From JALYNX01 sp040902845 (GTDB lineage: Bacteria; Actinomycetota; Acidimicrobiia; Spongiisociales; ZC4RG35): DNA of 64,000 nucleotides. The first letter of the stretch is position 1. The number at the start of each line of letters is the position of its first letter. The notes below the pieces were generated by a model. That model was not told where the DNA came from, did no database searches, and saw only the letters and a program-made list of their open reading frames with translations. The translations under genes were made by a program, and so were the position numbers. The DNA is taken from contig JBBDWM010000034.1 of the NCBI GenBank assembly GCA_040902845.1, forward strand, positions 214,883 to 278,882. Direction: 5' to 3'. Positions 32,042-41,313 of this stretch are shown piece by piece.

Positions 32042-33229
32042 GTGGGCCCAGCCACCCGGATCGCCACCAAGGACCTCAAGCTTCGGATACGGGACCGTTC
32101 GGCATTCATCCTCGGGATCTTCGCCCCGCTGGTCCTGGCCATCATCTTCAAATTCGTGTTCGGCGGTGCGCTGGGCGCCGACTCCCTGGATCTTCGATTC
32201 GGTTTGGTCGATCTCGACGACACCGAGATATCCCAGACTTTTCGTGAGGTCCTCGTCGGTGCGGAGAGCGACGGGATCCTCACTCTGACCGACTATGAAG
32301 ATGCCGATAGCGCCGAGGCCGCGGTCGAAGAGGGTGAGATCGACGCCTACTACCTGATCGATCCCGGGATGGAAGCGGCGGTCCGTGCCGGGGAGGAGTT
32401 CGACATTCGGATCGTCGGCGATGTCGATGCCCCCACCTCGACCCAGATCGCCACCTCGTTCGCGGAGCAGTACGGCGCCGGGGTGGCCGGTGGCCAACTC
32501 GCGGTTGGCACTTCAATCGGGCTGCTGGGCGGTCCGCGACCAGGGCCTGCCGAGTTGGATGTCTGGGTTGAAGAAGTAAGGGCGCAAAGGCCGTCGTATC
32601 TCATCACCGACGTCGCGACCCAAACCCGCCAACTCGACGCCACCACCTATTTCTCCGCCGGGATGGCGGTCTTCTTCCTCTTCTTCACGGTTCAGTTCGG
32701 GGTCATCGGCCTCCTCGAGGAACAACGCGACGGCACCATGGCCCGGTTGATGGCGGCTCCGATCCGCCGAACCAGCGTCATCACCGCCAAGGCCCTGCTC
32801 TCATCATGGCTCGGGATCATCTCTCTCGGGGTCCTCATCCTCGCCACCGATTTCTTGATGGGGGCCATCTGGGGGCCACCCCTGGGTGTGATCCTTCTCG
32901 TGTTGGCCGGGGTCGTCTCGGCGGTGGCGATCATGGGTTTGGTGGGGAGTGTCGCCAAGACTCCAGAGGGGGCGGGGAATCTCGGCGCGATCATCGCCGT
33001 CATCCTCGGCATGCTCGGTGGCACCTTCTTCCCCGTTGGTCAGGGTGACGATCTCCTGAGCAAGCTCACCTATCTCACCCCGCATGCCTGGTTCATGCGG
33101 GGGCTGGCGGACATCTCGGGTGGGGCCGAATGGACTGCCGCGTTGCCCGCGGTCGCAGCCCTCCTCATCTTCGGCTTGGTCCTCGGGAGCATCGGCTGGG
33201 TCTTGCTTCGTCGGCGGATCACCGCATGA
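32042..33229 (+). CDS. ABC-2 type permease
   Basis: Protein of 395 aa. One N-terminal helix (about 22-42) is followed by an extracytoplasmic domain of about 150 residues, then five helices from about 205 to 390. The EQRDGTMARLMAAPIRR segment before the second helix is typical of ABC-2 (YhgE/NatB-type) permeases. The GTG start is 2 nt after the ATPase stop. Confidence 0.87.
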   Translation: MGPATRIATKDLKLRIRDRSAFILGIFAPLVLAIIFKFVFGGALGADSLDLRFGLVDLDDTEISQTFREVLVGAESDGILTLTDYEDADSAEAAVEEGEIDAYYLIDPGMEAAVRAGEEFDIRIVGDVDAPTSTQIATSFAEQYGAGVAGGQLAVGTSIGLLGGPRPGPAELDVWVEEVRAQRPSYLITDVATQTRQLDATTYFSAGMAVFFLFFTVQFGVIGLLEEQRDGTMARLMAAPIRRTSVITAKALLSSWLGIISLGVLILATDFLMGAIWGPPLGVILLVLAGVVSAVAIMGLVGSVAKTPEGAGNLGAIIAVILGMLGGTFFPVGQGDDLLSKLTYLTPHAWFMRGLADISGGAEWTAALPAVAALLIFGLVLGSIGWVLLRRRITA

Positions 33230-34389
33230 AGGTCTTCGCCATTGCCTGGTCCAACGTCCGAAGGATGCTGCGGGAACGCTCCAATATCTTCTTCGTCTTC
33301 ATCTTCCCCCTGGCGCTGATCCTTCTCATCGGCGCCCAATTCGGCGGCGGCGTCGATCCGGTGATCGGCCTCTATCTCGCCGACGACGACCAGCTTGCCG
33401 TTGCGATCGGCGAGGAGGTCGAATCGGAGGAAACCCTCGATGTCAGACGGTTCGAGACCGCCGATGAGCTGACTGCTTCGGTGGAGCGAGGGGGTTCTCA
33501 GGCGGGGCTGTTTCTCCCCGCCGGCATGGATCAGCAGGCCGCAGCCGGCGAGCTGGTGGAGGTGGGCTTCGTTTCCCGCCCCGACGGCTTTGGCCCCCAG
33601 ATCCAGTCGGTGATCGGTGCCGCTGTGTCCAGGGTGATGACACCGGTGACTGCGGCCCAGTTTGCATCAGGGAAGACCGGAGCCCCATTTGACGAGGCAC
33701 TGGAGGTGACGATTGCTCAGGAGGCGTCCGCTCCCGGATTGGGCAGCGAGGTGACCGCAATTGGTGAGGCCTTGTTCCCGCCGACCCTGGGCCGCTTCGA
33801 CCTGGGGGCTTCCTCGCAGCTCGTCCTCTTTGTGTTCCTCACCGCATTGGCTGGCTCGGCGTCGTTGATCCTGAGCCGCCAACTTGGGATATCCCGACGC
33901 ATGCTGTCCACCCCGACCTCAACCGGGACCATCGTGATGGGCGAAGCCACAGGGCGGTGGTCGGTTTCCATGGTCCAAGGCCTCTACATAATCCTGGCCA
34001 CCTTCCTGATCTTCCGTGTCGATTGGGGCGACCCGCTGGGAGCCTTGCTGATCCTGATCACTTTTTCTGCCGTGGGCGCCGGGGCAGGGATGCTGATGGG
34101 GGCGGTCTTCAGCAACGATGCCCAGGCGAGCGGGATCGGCATTGTTCTCAGCCTGGGTCTGGCCGCTCTTGGCGGCTGCATGTTGCCCGTCGAACTGTTC
34201 TCACCGACGATGCAAAAGGTGGCTCACATCACACCTCATGCCTGGGCCCTCGATGGCTTCGCCGAACTGGTGCGGAGAAATGGGACGGTGGTGGACATCC
34301 TCCCCGAGTTGGGGGTTCTCACCGCCTATGCCGCGGTCCTGCTGGTGTTGGCGGCATGGCGCCTTCGCATCGCCCTCACCCGGCCTTGA
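33226..34389 (+). CDS. ABC-2 type permease, second subunit
   Basis: Protein of 387 aa with the same plan as the preceding gene: N-terminal helix (about 18-38), large external domain, then five C-terminal helices. The coupling region reads SRQLGISRRMLSTPTS and the end THLMP-like HITPHAWALDGF matches HLTPHAWF in its partner (LTYLTPHAWFMRG), showing the two permeases are paralogues forming a heterodimer. The ATG overlaps the previous stop (ATGA). Confidence 0.87.
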   Translation: MKVFAIAWSNVRRMLRERSNIFFVFIFPLALILLIGAQFGGGVDPVIGLYLADDDQLAVAIGEEVESEETLDVRRFETADELTASVERGGSQAGLFLPAGMDQQAAAGELVEVGFVSRPDGFGPQIQSVIGAAVSRVMTPVTAAQFASGKTGAPFDEALEVTIAQEASAPGLGSEVTAIGEALFPPTLGRFDLGASSQLVLFVFLTALAGSASLILSRQLGISRRMLSTPTSTGTIVMGEATGRWSVSMVQGLYIILATFLIFRVDWGDPLGALLILITFSAVGAGAGMLMGAVFSNDAQASGIGIVLSLGLAALGGCMLPVELFSPTMQKVAHITPHAWALDGFAELVRRNGTVVDILPELGVLTAYAAVLLVLAAWRLRIALTRP

Positions 34390-34397
34390 ATGTTTGA

Positions 34398-34907
34398 ATG
34401 AGCATCATGGCCGAAAGTGATCAGAGCCCCACTGCCACTCTGGGGAGGGTCACGTCATGGATCGGGTACCTCTGGTTCCTGTTCGCAGTGCTCTGGGGGA
34501 TGGGCGCCATCCAAGCCCTCGGGGTTACCGGGTCAGTCGCCTCATTTGTCGGAAGAACTGTGTTACCCGCCATCGTCCTGATCGGCGTGGGACGGGTGCT
34601 TCGGAAACGGGCTCGGGTCGATGAGGACGTCATCGTTCCCGACACTTCCTCCGAACCACTCCGCACTCCACCGGTCCTGCCTCGGCCCGACCCCACCCCT
34701 TTGGTGGTCCGCCCGGTTCCAAAACCACCACCCCGACCCGCTGCCCCGCCCAAGAAGTTGGTCGACGAGCCGGTTGGAGTCGTCACCGAGACAGAATCGG
34801 GTGATGAGACTTCACCGGTCCGTGAGTTGGAATCACCCTCGGGACGTCACAAGACCTCACAAGAGATGATCGAGGAAGCCCGTCAGCGTTGGGGAACCCG
34901 GCCCTGA
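34398..34907 (+). CDS. small membrane protein with Pro-rich cytoplasmic tail, unknown function
   Basis: Protein of 169 aa with two N-terminal hydrophobic helices (about 18-40 and 46-66), a Pro-rich stretch (about 85-118) and a charged C-terminus ending KTSQEMIEEARQRWG. It lies 8 bp after the exporter permease, so it may be part of that operon. I do not recognise the family. It is convergent with plsB, with 8 bp between stops. Confidence 0.6.
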   Translation: MSIMAESDQSPTATLGRVTSWIGYLWFLFAVLWGMGAIQALGVTGSVASFVGRTVLPAIVLIGVGRVLRKRARVDEDVIVPDTSSEPLRTPPVLPRPDPTPLVVRPVPKPPPRPAAPPKKLVDEPVGVVTETESGDETSPVRELESPSGRHKTSQEMIEEARQRWGTRP

Positions 34908-34915
34908 CGCTGGAA

Positions 34916-37195
34916 TCAGAGACCTGCTGCCGCCAGATCCCGGGCCTCTCTGATCTCTGCGGCGAATAGCCGCCTCCGGTGATCGATGTCCCCTGACCCG
35001 GTGAGCAGGTCTCGATTGTCGGCTAGCGACAGGGCCGACTTGAACATCACCAGACTGGCGCTCTCACCGGAGATGAGCCGGCCCTCGATCCGATACATGC
35101 GGGCCCGGTCGAGACATGCCTTGAGAAAGGCCTTCTCGTTGAAGGCCCCGCGGGACGCTTCCAGCTCATCGCCAACGATCTGGTAGGCGTCGAGGAAAGG
35201 CAACACCGCCCATTGGGCAACGGAAGGCCGCATCTTGGAGAGAAGCCCGGCTGCGCCGCTCGAAATGAGGCTCGTTCTCCAATCGGGAACATCCAGATCC
35301 ATATCGGCCGAGATCGAATCCAGAAAGTCTTGCTTCTCTTGAAAGAAGAACTCGAACTTGAGGAGGTCGCGGAGTCTCAGGGCCGTGTCCCCGACGTCAG
35401 ACTCGGTGAGGGCGTCGTTGCTGTCAATGAGCGCGGTCAAGGCCATCTCGGCCAATGCCCGTGGCAAGAAGAAATGGACGATCACGTTGCGGTAATAGGC
35501 GATCCGGACCATCTGCTCCTCATCGAGCCAGAAGACCCGACGGCCGACGGCGGCGTGGCTGGACACGTTTCGGTGCTCCCCGAGCAAGTCGAGAATCGCC
35601 GTGACACGAGAGGGATCCGCCAGGTCGAGGTCTTCGGTCGTGGGAAGGCTCCGGGCCGTCACGAACTCCGAGAGGCTGGTGCAGTCCGCTGCCAACTGCT
35701 CCGCATTGCGGGCGCTGCCTCGGGCTGCGAGGAGGGCCACGGTCACCAGAGCAGTGGGAGTGATCGGCGTCACTTGCCCGATTCGGTACATGACCTCGAA
35801 GGCGAGCTTTTGGAGGCCGATCGAAGCTTCCTCCTCGGGCTCGATCGTGGCCAGGCCGGCGGACACTGAGACCGCCTCGCCGAAGCGGATGTAGATGTCG
35901 CCGTAGCGCCGGCGCAACGACTTGACCGCCCTGAAGAGCCATCCCAGTGACTCCTTCTGCTTTCCCATGCCCTGGGCTTCCAGGGCGTAGTCCGGCACAT
36001 CTTGGATCTGGTCGTAGGCGATCGACACCGGGATCAGCTTGATGTCGTCCGTCTTTCCCCGCCTCAACGAATCGACCACGTAGCTGAGGAGGCCGAAATG
36101 GGGCGCCCCAAGTCTCCCGGACCTCGAGCGACCCCCCTCCAGGTACCACTCGAGGGGGAATCGCTTCTCGACCAGATAGTCCAGATACCCCTTGAGAACC
36201 GTCTTGTACAACCGGTTGTCCTTGAAGCTCCTCCGGATGAAGAAGACCCCGGTGCGCCGCATCAAGGGCCCGATCGGGAAGAAGTTCATGTTGATCCCCC
36301 CGGCCGTGTGGTTGGGAGGAAGGTCGTTTTCCCAGAGCATGAATTGGAGGCTCAGTCGATCGAGGTTGGATCGATGGGAGGGGAGGAAGACGACGGGGTG
36401 CTCCTGGCCCAGCTCGGCCACCCGTCGCACCTGATCCTCATCGTATCGAATTCCGCCGTATCCCTGGCTGTAGAGCTTGTGAATGCCGTTGGCGATCAAA
36501 TCGATCACATAGGGCGAGTGGGTGGCCGCGATCTCTCTCAGGTATCGCTCTGCTTTGGCCCGCCCTGTCTCGATGTCGGTGTTGGTCTCCCGTGAGATCT
36601 GGTCGATCGAGTCCAGGAACTCCCTGCGCGAGAGGATCGCCTCGGGGACGAAACGCGGGATCTTGTACCGGTTGCCCCGCAACTTGCGCTCTGCCCGGTC
36701 GAGGACGCTCCAAGCTCTTCTCGTCACATAGCTGGATAGGGGGTCGACCTGGCCTGATACTTCGTAGTCCGCCGCGATCTCGGAGGAGAAGGCGCCGCGG
36801 GCGGCGATGAGTCGGACTCGGTCCCGGCGAAGGTTGCGGATCCATCGGGCACGGAGACCGCGAGGGTCCCTGGGGTCGCCCGGTTGGAAGATGTCGGCCC
36901 AACGCACGGACCGGCGTCCGTTCTTCTGTTTGGGCGCCATCCAGACGATCCGGACCGGGATCAGGTACACGTCGTCCCCGGATTCCAAGCTTCGGGTCAG
37001 GGTCTCGTAGTCCCCTCCCCACCCTCTTCGGGACGAGGCGATTCTCACCGAATCGAGCTGACCGCCGACCTCACCGCGCAGCCATCGTTCGAGCATCGCA
37101 GCCTCGTAGTCCGACGCGGCGTCGATCAGGTACAGGGCACTCGATCCGGCAGGACCGGTGAGGAGCTCATCCGACTGGCTTCGCTTGGGGGGCAT
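34916..37195 (-). CDS. plsB: glycerol-3-phosphate 1-O-acyltransferase PlsB
   Basis: Enzyme of 759 aa, close to the size of PlsB, that makes 1-acyl-glycerol-3-phosphate from acyl-CoA or acyl-ACP. The acyltransferase motifs are clear: HRSNLD (His274, Asp279), FIRRSFKDN, EGGRSRSGRL with the Gly/Arg G3P-binding part, and VSIAYDQ. The protein is soluble-looking and probably membrane-associated, as in the family. A second G3P acyltransferase of the unrelated PlsY type lies less than 3 kb away. The gene is divergent from dtd with a 35-bp gap. Confidence 0.92.
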   Translation of the reverse strand: MPPKRSQSDELLTGPAGSSALYLIDAASDYEAAMLERWLRGEVGGQLDSVRIASSRRGWGGDYETLTRSLESGDDVYLIPVRIVWMAPKQKNGRRSVRWADIFQPGDPRDPRGLRARWIRNLRRDRVRLIAARGAFSSEIAADYEVSGQVDPLSSYVTRRAWSVLDRAERKLRGNRYKIPRFVPEAILSRREFLDSIDQISRETNTDIETGRAKAERYLREIAATHSPYVIDLIANGIHKLYSQGYGGIRYDEDQVRRVAELGQEHPVVFLPSHRSNLDRLSLQFMLWENDLPPNHTAGGINMNFFPIGPLMRRTGVFFIRRSFKDNRLYKTVLKGYLDYLVEKRFPLEWYLEGGRSRSGRLGAPHFGLLSYVVDSLRRGKTDDIKLIPVSIAYDQIQDVPDYALEAQGMGKQKESLGWLFRAVKSLRRRYGDIYIRFGEAVSVSAGLATIEPEEEASIGLQKLAFEVMYRIGQVTPITPTALVTVALLAARGSARNAEQLAADCTSLSEFVTARSLPTTEDLDLADPSRVTAILDLLGEHRNVSSHAAVGRRVFWLDEEQMVRIAYYRNVIVHFFLPRALAEMALTALIDSNDALTESDVGDTALRLRDLLKFEFFFQEKQDFLDSISADMDLDVPDWRTSLISSGAAGLLSKMRPSVAQWAVLPFLDAYQIVGDELEASRGAFNEKAFLKACLDRARMYRIEGRLISGESASLVMFKSALSLADNRDLLTGSGDIDHRRRLFAAEIREARDLAAAGL

Positions 37196-37230
37196 GGGCC
37201 CACTCTATTTGGGTGCCACAATCCCGCTCC

Positions 37231-37686
37231 GTGAGGATTGTCCTGCAACGGGTTTCCGAAGCGGCCGTCACCGTCGATGGCGAGTTGGTCGCTGCCATCG
37301 GCCCCGGGCTGTTGGCCCTGGTCGGAATCGAGCCGACCGACGATGTAGGAGACCCAGGTGTCGCCGCGGCCAAGCTCGCCGGTCTCCGGCTGTTTGCAGA
37401 TGACGCAGGTTTGATGAACCGCTCCATTCTCGAGACCGGCGGCGAAGCACTCGTCGTAAGCCAGTTCACTTTGCTGGCTGATGTCCGGCGCGGGCGGCGT
37501 CCGTCGTTCACCGGCGCCGCGGCCCCTGAGATGGCTTCAGCCCTTATAGAGGAACTTGCCCGGCGTCTGGTCGAAGCTGGGATCCCGACCCAAACCGGGA
37601 GGTTCGGGGCGAAGATGGCTGTGTCTTTGGTCAACGACGGGCCGGTGACTCTGGTGCTCGAGGTCAGAGGGGGGCGGGTGCTCTGA
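37231..37686 (+). CDS. dtd: D-aminoacyl-tRNA deacylase
   Basis: Proofreading enzyme of 151 aa that frees D-amino acids from tRNA. It shows RVSEAAVTVDG near the N-terminus and the two active-site motifs SQFTLLAD and NDGPVTL (the cross-subunit Gly-Pro is in this second motif, here GPV). GTG 37231 gives the family start VRIVLQRVSEA; a GTG six codons earlier is less likely. The last 23 bp overlap the convergent plsY gene. Confidence 0.93.
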   Translation: MRIVLQRVSEAAVTVDGELVAAIGPGLLALVGIEPTDDVGDPGVAAAKLAGLRLFADDAGLMNRSILETGGEALVVSQFTLLADVRRGRRPSFTGAAAPEMASALIEELARRLVEAGIPTQTGRFGAKMAVSLVNDGPVTLVLEVRGGRVL

Positions 37687-38266
37687 GACGGGCCATGGCG
37701 TCTGCCCAATGCCGACGCCAGAGGATCGACGGGATTCCCACGCCCAGAACCAACAGCGTCGTCACGTCCGCGACCCCCCAGGCGGGGCCGAGCCCGATCC
37801 AGCCCCACGTCAGCGCCGCCACGAAGAGGGAGACCAGCGTGACCAGGGCGCCGATCCCTGTTGATCGGGTGAAAGCTGCGGCGACACCGAGGATCACCAG
37901 CACCAAGGGGACGACAGTGGGCCATGCGGCCACGAGAACCCCGAGTGCGATGGCCAGCCCTTTGCCCCCCCGAAACGAATACCAGACGTTGTAGACATTG
38001 CCTGCCGCGGCTCCAACCCCGGCTGCCACCGCTCCCAAATCCCCGGCGAGCGACATCCCGATGACCACCGCCAGCATCCCCTTTCCCACCTCCACGATGA
38101 GGACCGAAAGAGAGAGGGCAAGCCCACCGACACGGCGGGCATTGTTCGCCCCCGGGTTGCCGGACCCGGAGGTGAGGAGGTTGACGCCCCAGAGCCGTGC
38201 GAGGGCGTTGGCGGTGGGCAACGATCCGATCAGATAGCCCAGTAGGGCGGCAGCCACCACCATCAT
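37664..38266 (-). CDS. plsY: acyl-phosphate:glycerol-3-phosphate acyltransferase PlsY
   Basis: Membrane protein of 200 aa with about five helices. It contains YLIGSLPTANALAR, the loop SGNPGANNARR and FRGGKGLAIALG, the three conserved cytoplasmic motifs of PlsY. It transfers the acyl group from acyl-phosphate to G3P, the entry to phosphatidic acid. The ATG at 38266 overlaps the AdnB stop (ATGA), so the in-frame extension further upstream is rejected. No PlsX gene is in the window. Confidence 0.92.
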   Translation of the reverse strand: MMVVAAALLGYLIGSLPTANALARLWGVNLLTSGSGNPGANNARRVGGLALSLSVLIVEVGKGMLAVVIGMSLAGDLGAVAAGVGAAAGNVYNVWYSFRGGKGLAIALGVLVAAWPTVVPLVLVILGVAAAFTRSTGIGALVTLVSLFVAALTWGWIGLGPAWGVADVTTLLVLGVGIPSILWRRHWADAMARLRAPAPL

Positions 38267-41200
38267 TCGCCGACCCAGGCCTTTCCCGGCTCGCAAAAGC
38301 GGAGGAAGTCGCAGGAGTGACACCATTGGCCGGGTATCTCGGTGAAGATCTTCTCGTCGATCGACCGCGTGAGCGAGGTGATGTCCGACCTCGCCCGTTC
38401 GACCCATTCGGCGTCGGCCTTGTAAGTGCTCTCGACGAGCTCGCCACCCAGATAGGCAAAAGTGACATCGAGATTCTCGGGGGCGGGATGCCCGAAGTCG
38501 ACGTCGGTCGCTGCCAATGCGTAGGACTGAAGCTGCACAATCCGTGACGGGTCTGAGCTCGGCCGCCCGCTCTTGAAGTCGACGATTTCCCAATGACCAC
38601 CGTCGATGTAGATGGCATCGATTCGCCCTCGGACCCGGTAGCCGTCACCAGCCAGGATCTCGAATGGTGCTTCGACCATGGCAGCGGGCCGCTTCGAGAA
38701 CCTGGAGTTACGGAAGGCCTTGAATCCACCATCACCCGCCAACTCGTCGGGCACGTCGTAGAGGTCTTCGGAAAGCTGCTCGAAGGGCACCTGTCCCCGC
38801 TGATGGAGCTCGATCCGTCGGTGCAACTCCGTCCCCGCCACGGCGGAGGGGCTTCGCCTTCGGGGCAGGAGGTCGATTGCCGACCAATAGAAGCGTTTCG
38901 GACATTGGGCATAGGTGACCAGGCCTGTCACCGAGACCGCTCCCTGATCCGGGGCGGATTGGGGGATCTTCTCGGTTGCCGCCAGGTCGAACAGGGTTTC
39001 GACCAGCTCGGTGACCCGCTGGTCATATTCGGGGCCCACTCCGAGCTCGGTGGCGCGCCTGCTCATCGCCTCGTGGTCGGAGATCGCGGATCGCAGCCCT
39101 CCGTCCCATCCTCCTTCGAACACAGGGTCTGGTGTCGCCCCGTCCGGTGCCCGGCGTAGGAGCGCCGGTCGTTCCGGCTCAACCTCATGCCCGGCGATTT
39201 GGGTTGCGGGGTTTGACTCGACGAGCTCGAAGAGGGGCGACGGCTTCTTCGGTCTCACCGTTGGCTCGGGAAGACCGTACCAATAGGCCCCGGTGAACAT
39301 CAGCAGCGACCGGGCGCGGGTGGCGGCCACATATGCGGTTCGCCACTCCTGTGTGTCGTTTCTCGCTTTCAGGTACTCACCGCGCGCCGCTTCGTCATCG
39401 GGCATGTCGGCGAGGGCGGTATCGATTCGGTATTGGATGGGGAGATGCTCGGCGAATCGACCTGGGTCGGGGTGCTGTCGGGCTTTGCTCGGGAAGTTCA
39501 GGTCGGTCACCGCCGGGATGGCGACCACGTCCCATTCCAGTCCCTTGGCCCGGTGGACAGTGACCAGTGTCACCGCTTCCTCGCCCGAGAGATGAGCGGA
39601 ATCGAGCTCCTCGGCCGGCTCGTCCTCCATGGCGTCGAGATACTCGAGAAACGCCTCCAACGAGGGACGACCGGTCAGGGGGCTCCAATCCTCGGCGAGG
39701 TCGAGGAGGCGATGGAGGTTCAACCGGGCGGTCAGTCTGGTGGTGGCGGGGAGAGCCTCGATGTCCTGCCATGCCCGCGTCCGGTCGAGGACAAGACGGC
39801 AAGTCTCGACCAGGCTCATGCCCTGGCTCTCGGTCAGGAGTGTTCTGTAAACCTCGAGGAAGTGCCTGAGAGCGGACCGGGCGTCGTCACGAATCCCGGT
39901 GATCCGGTCGATCTCCTCGATCGCTTCGAGAAGGGTGACCGGATCTTCTTCCTCCCGATCCCGGACCGGCTCGGCGCCAGCCACCCAACGGCTCAATGGT
40001 GCTATGTCGGCCAGCCCGAGCCGAAAGCGGGAACCGAACAGGATCTCCACCAGGGCTGCGGAGTCCTCGGGTCGCTCGATGACAGTCAGCCAGGATCGGA
40101 GCTCGGCCACCTCGGGCACCGACAGCAGGCCACCCAAGTTGGCCACTTCCACCGGGATGCCATTCCTTGCCATGGCGTCGACGACGACCGCAAAGTCCTT
40201 GTTCTTGCGGAAGAGGACCGCCATTTCGGAGAACGGGACACCGTCATCATGGATCTCCTCGAAGCGCCGTGCGATCCAATCGGCCTCCCCGAGGGCGTCT
40301 CCCGCCCAGTAGGTGATCACCTGGCCCTTCTTGTGGGGATCGTCAGACTCGAGCAGCTCGGCCTCCGGGTTGGCCATGCGCCGGATGTCGTTGGCCACAT
40401 CGAGGATTGTCTGTGCCGATCTTCGGTTGAGGGTGAGGCTGCGATCCTGGGCCGGGGCGGCCTCGGCGCCACCGAAGTGCGATGAGAACAGCTCGAAGTT
40501 CTCCGACGATGCCCCACGCCATTCATAGATGGTCTGGTCCTCGTCACCGACCGCGATCACGGGAAAGCCATCACCGAAGATGGTGGTGAGCAGCACCCGC
40601 TGTCCGGGGTTGGTGTCCTGGTACTCGTCGAGCACCACCACCTGATAGCGGTCACGGATCTCGGTAGCCAGACCGGGGTGGGCGCGAAGGATCCTCGTCG
40701 ACAGCGTCACCAGGTCGCCGTAGTCGACTACGCCAAGACGTCGTTTGTCCTCGCTGTATCTCTGCAGAGTTTGCAACATCTCGATCCGGCTGTCCCATAT
40801 CTCATCATCGGGGTACCCCTGGTCGAGGAGGTCCCCTGGCTCGAGGAGATGGTCCCCGAGCCGATCACCGAGGCCCCGGATCTTGTCGAGGGTTGTCCGA
40901 TTGGTGATATCCAGGTGCTGGTAGGTGGTGTGATGAAAGGTCTCGGACAGGATCTGTCTCGAGAAGGTGGGGGTGATCACTTTGACCCGATTGTCGACGC
41001 CGGCCAGGGCCCCGAACTCGGAGAGGACCTGAGCCGCAAACCCGTGATAGGTGTGGATCTCGACCTGACGCCCTTCGTCCACTTTCCCTGCGATGGTCGA
41101 GCGGACTCGATCAGCCAACTCGGACGCCGCCTTGTTGGTGAACGTGATGCCGAGAATGCGCTCGGGGTCGAGGGAGTGTTTGGCGATGAGGTTGGAGATC

Positions 41201-41313
41201 ACCATTGCCACCGTGGTCGTCTTGCCGGTCCCGGCCCCGGCCCGGATCCTGATCGTGTCGAGACCGAGCGCCAGGATCTCGGCCTGTTCGTTGCTCGGGG
41301 TGAGTGGGCTCAT
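38263..41313 (-). CDS. adnB: UvrD-like helicase with RecB-type nuclease, AdnB-like
   Basis: Protein of 1016 aa. The helicase part has Walker A GAGTGKTTT (26-34), the DEYQDTNPGQ motif, GDEDQTIYEWRG and VTLVTVHRAKGLEW. The C-terminal part is a PD-(D/E)xK nuclease with IVDFKSGRP and cysteines in YAQCPKRFYW and CHSCDFLRFC, an arrangement like the Fe-S RecB/AddB nucleases. It is coupled by ATGA to a sister helicase-nuclease upstream, the layout of mycobacterial adnA-adnB, whose products resect double-strand breaks. Assignment of which subunit is A or B rests on gene order. Confidence 0.85.
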   Translation of the reverse strand: MSPLTPSNEQAEILALGLDTIRIRAGAGTGKTTTVAMVISNLIAKHSLDPERILGITFTNKAASELADRVRSTIAGKVDEGRQVEIHTYHGFAAQVLSEFGALAGVDNRVKVITPTFSRQILSETFHHTTYQHLDITNRTTLDKIRGLGDRLGDHLLEPGDLLDQGYPDDEIWDSRIEMLQTLQRYSEDKRRLGVVDYGDLVTLSTRILRAHPGLATEIRDRYQVVVLDEYQDTNPGQRVLLTTIFGDGFPVIAVGDEDQTIYEWRGASSENFELFSSHFGGAEAAPAQDRSLTLNRRSAQTILDVANDIRRMANPEAELLESDDPHKKGQVITYWAGDALGEADWIARRFEEIHDDGVPFSEMAVLFRKNKDFAVVVDAMARNGIPVEVANLGGLLSVPEVAELRSWLTVIERPEDSAALVEILFGSRFRLGLADIAPLSRWVAGAEPVRDREEEDPVTLLEAIEEIDRITGIRDDARSALRHFLEVYRTLLTESQGMSLVETCRLVLDRTRAWQDIEALPATTRLTARLNLHRLLDLAEDWSPLTGRPSLEAFLEYLDAMEDEPAEELDSAHLSGEEAVTLVTVHRAKGLEWDVVAIPAVTDLNFPSKARQHPDPGRFAEHLPIQYRIDTALADMPDDEAARGEYLKARNDTQEWRTAYVAATRARSLLMFTGAYWYGLPEPTVRPKKPSPLFELVESNPATQIAGHEVEPERPALLRRAPDGATPDPVFEGGWDGGLRSAISDHEAMSRRATELGVGPEYDQRVTELVETLFDLAATEKIPQSAPDQGAVSVTGLVTYAQCPKRFYWSAIDLLPRRRSPSAVAGTELHRRIELHQRGQVPFEQLSEDLYDVPDELAGDGGFKAFRNSRFSKRPAAMVEAPFEILAGDGYRVRGRIDAIYIDGGHWEIVDFKSGRPSSDPSRIVQLQSYALAATDVDFGHPAPENLDVTFAYLGGELVESTYKADAEWVERARSDITSLTRSIDEKIFTEIPGQWCHSCDFLRFCEPGKAWVGE

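Noticed and set aside
37167..38912. 581-codon minus-strand frame across dtd, plsY and the adnB end
   Set aside because: It overlaps three well-supported genes in another frame and has an Arg/Ser/Pro-biased shadow composition.
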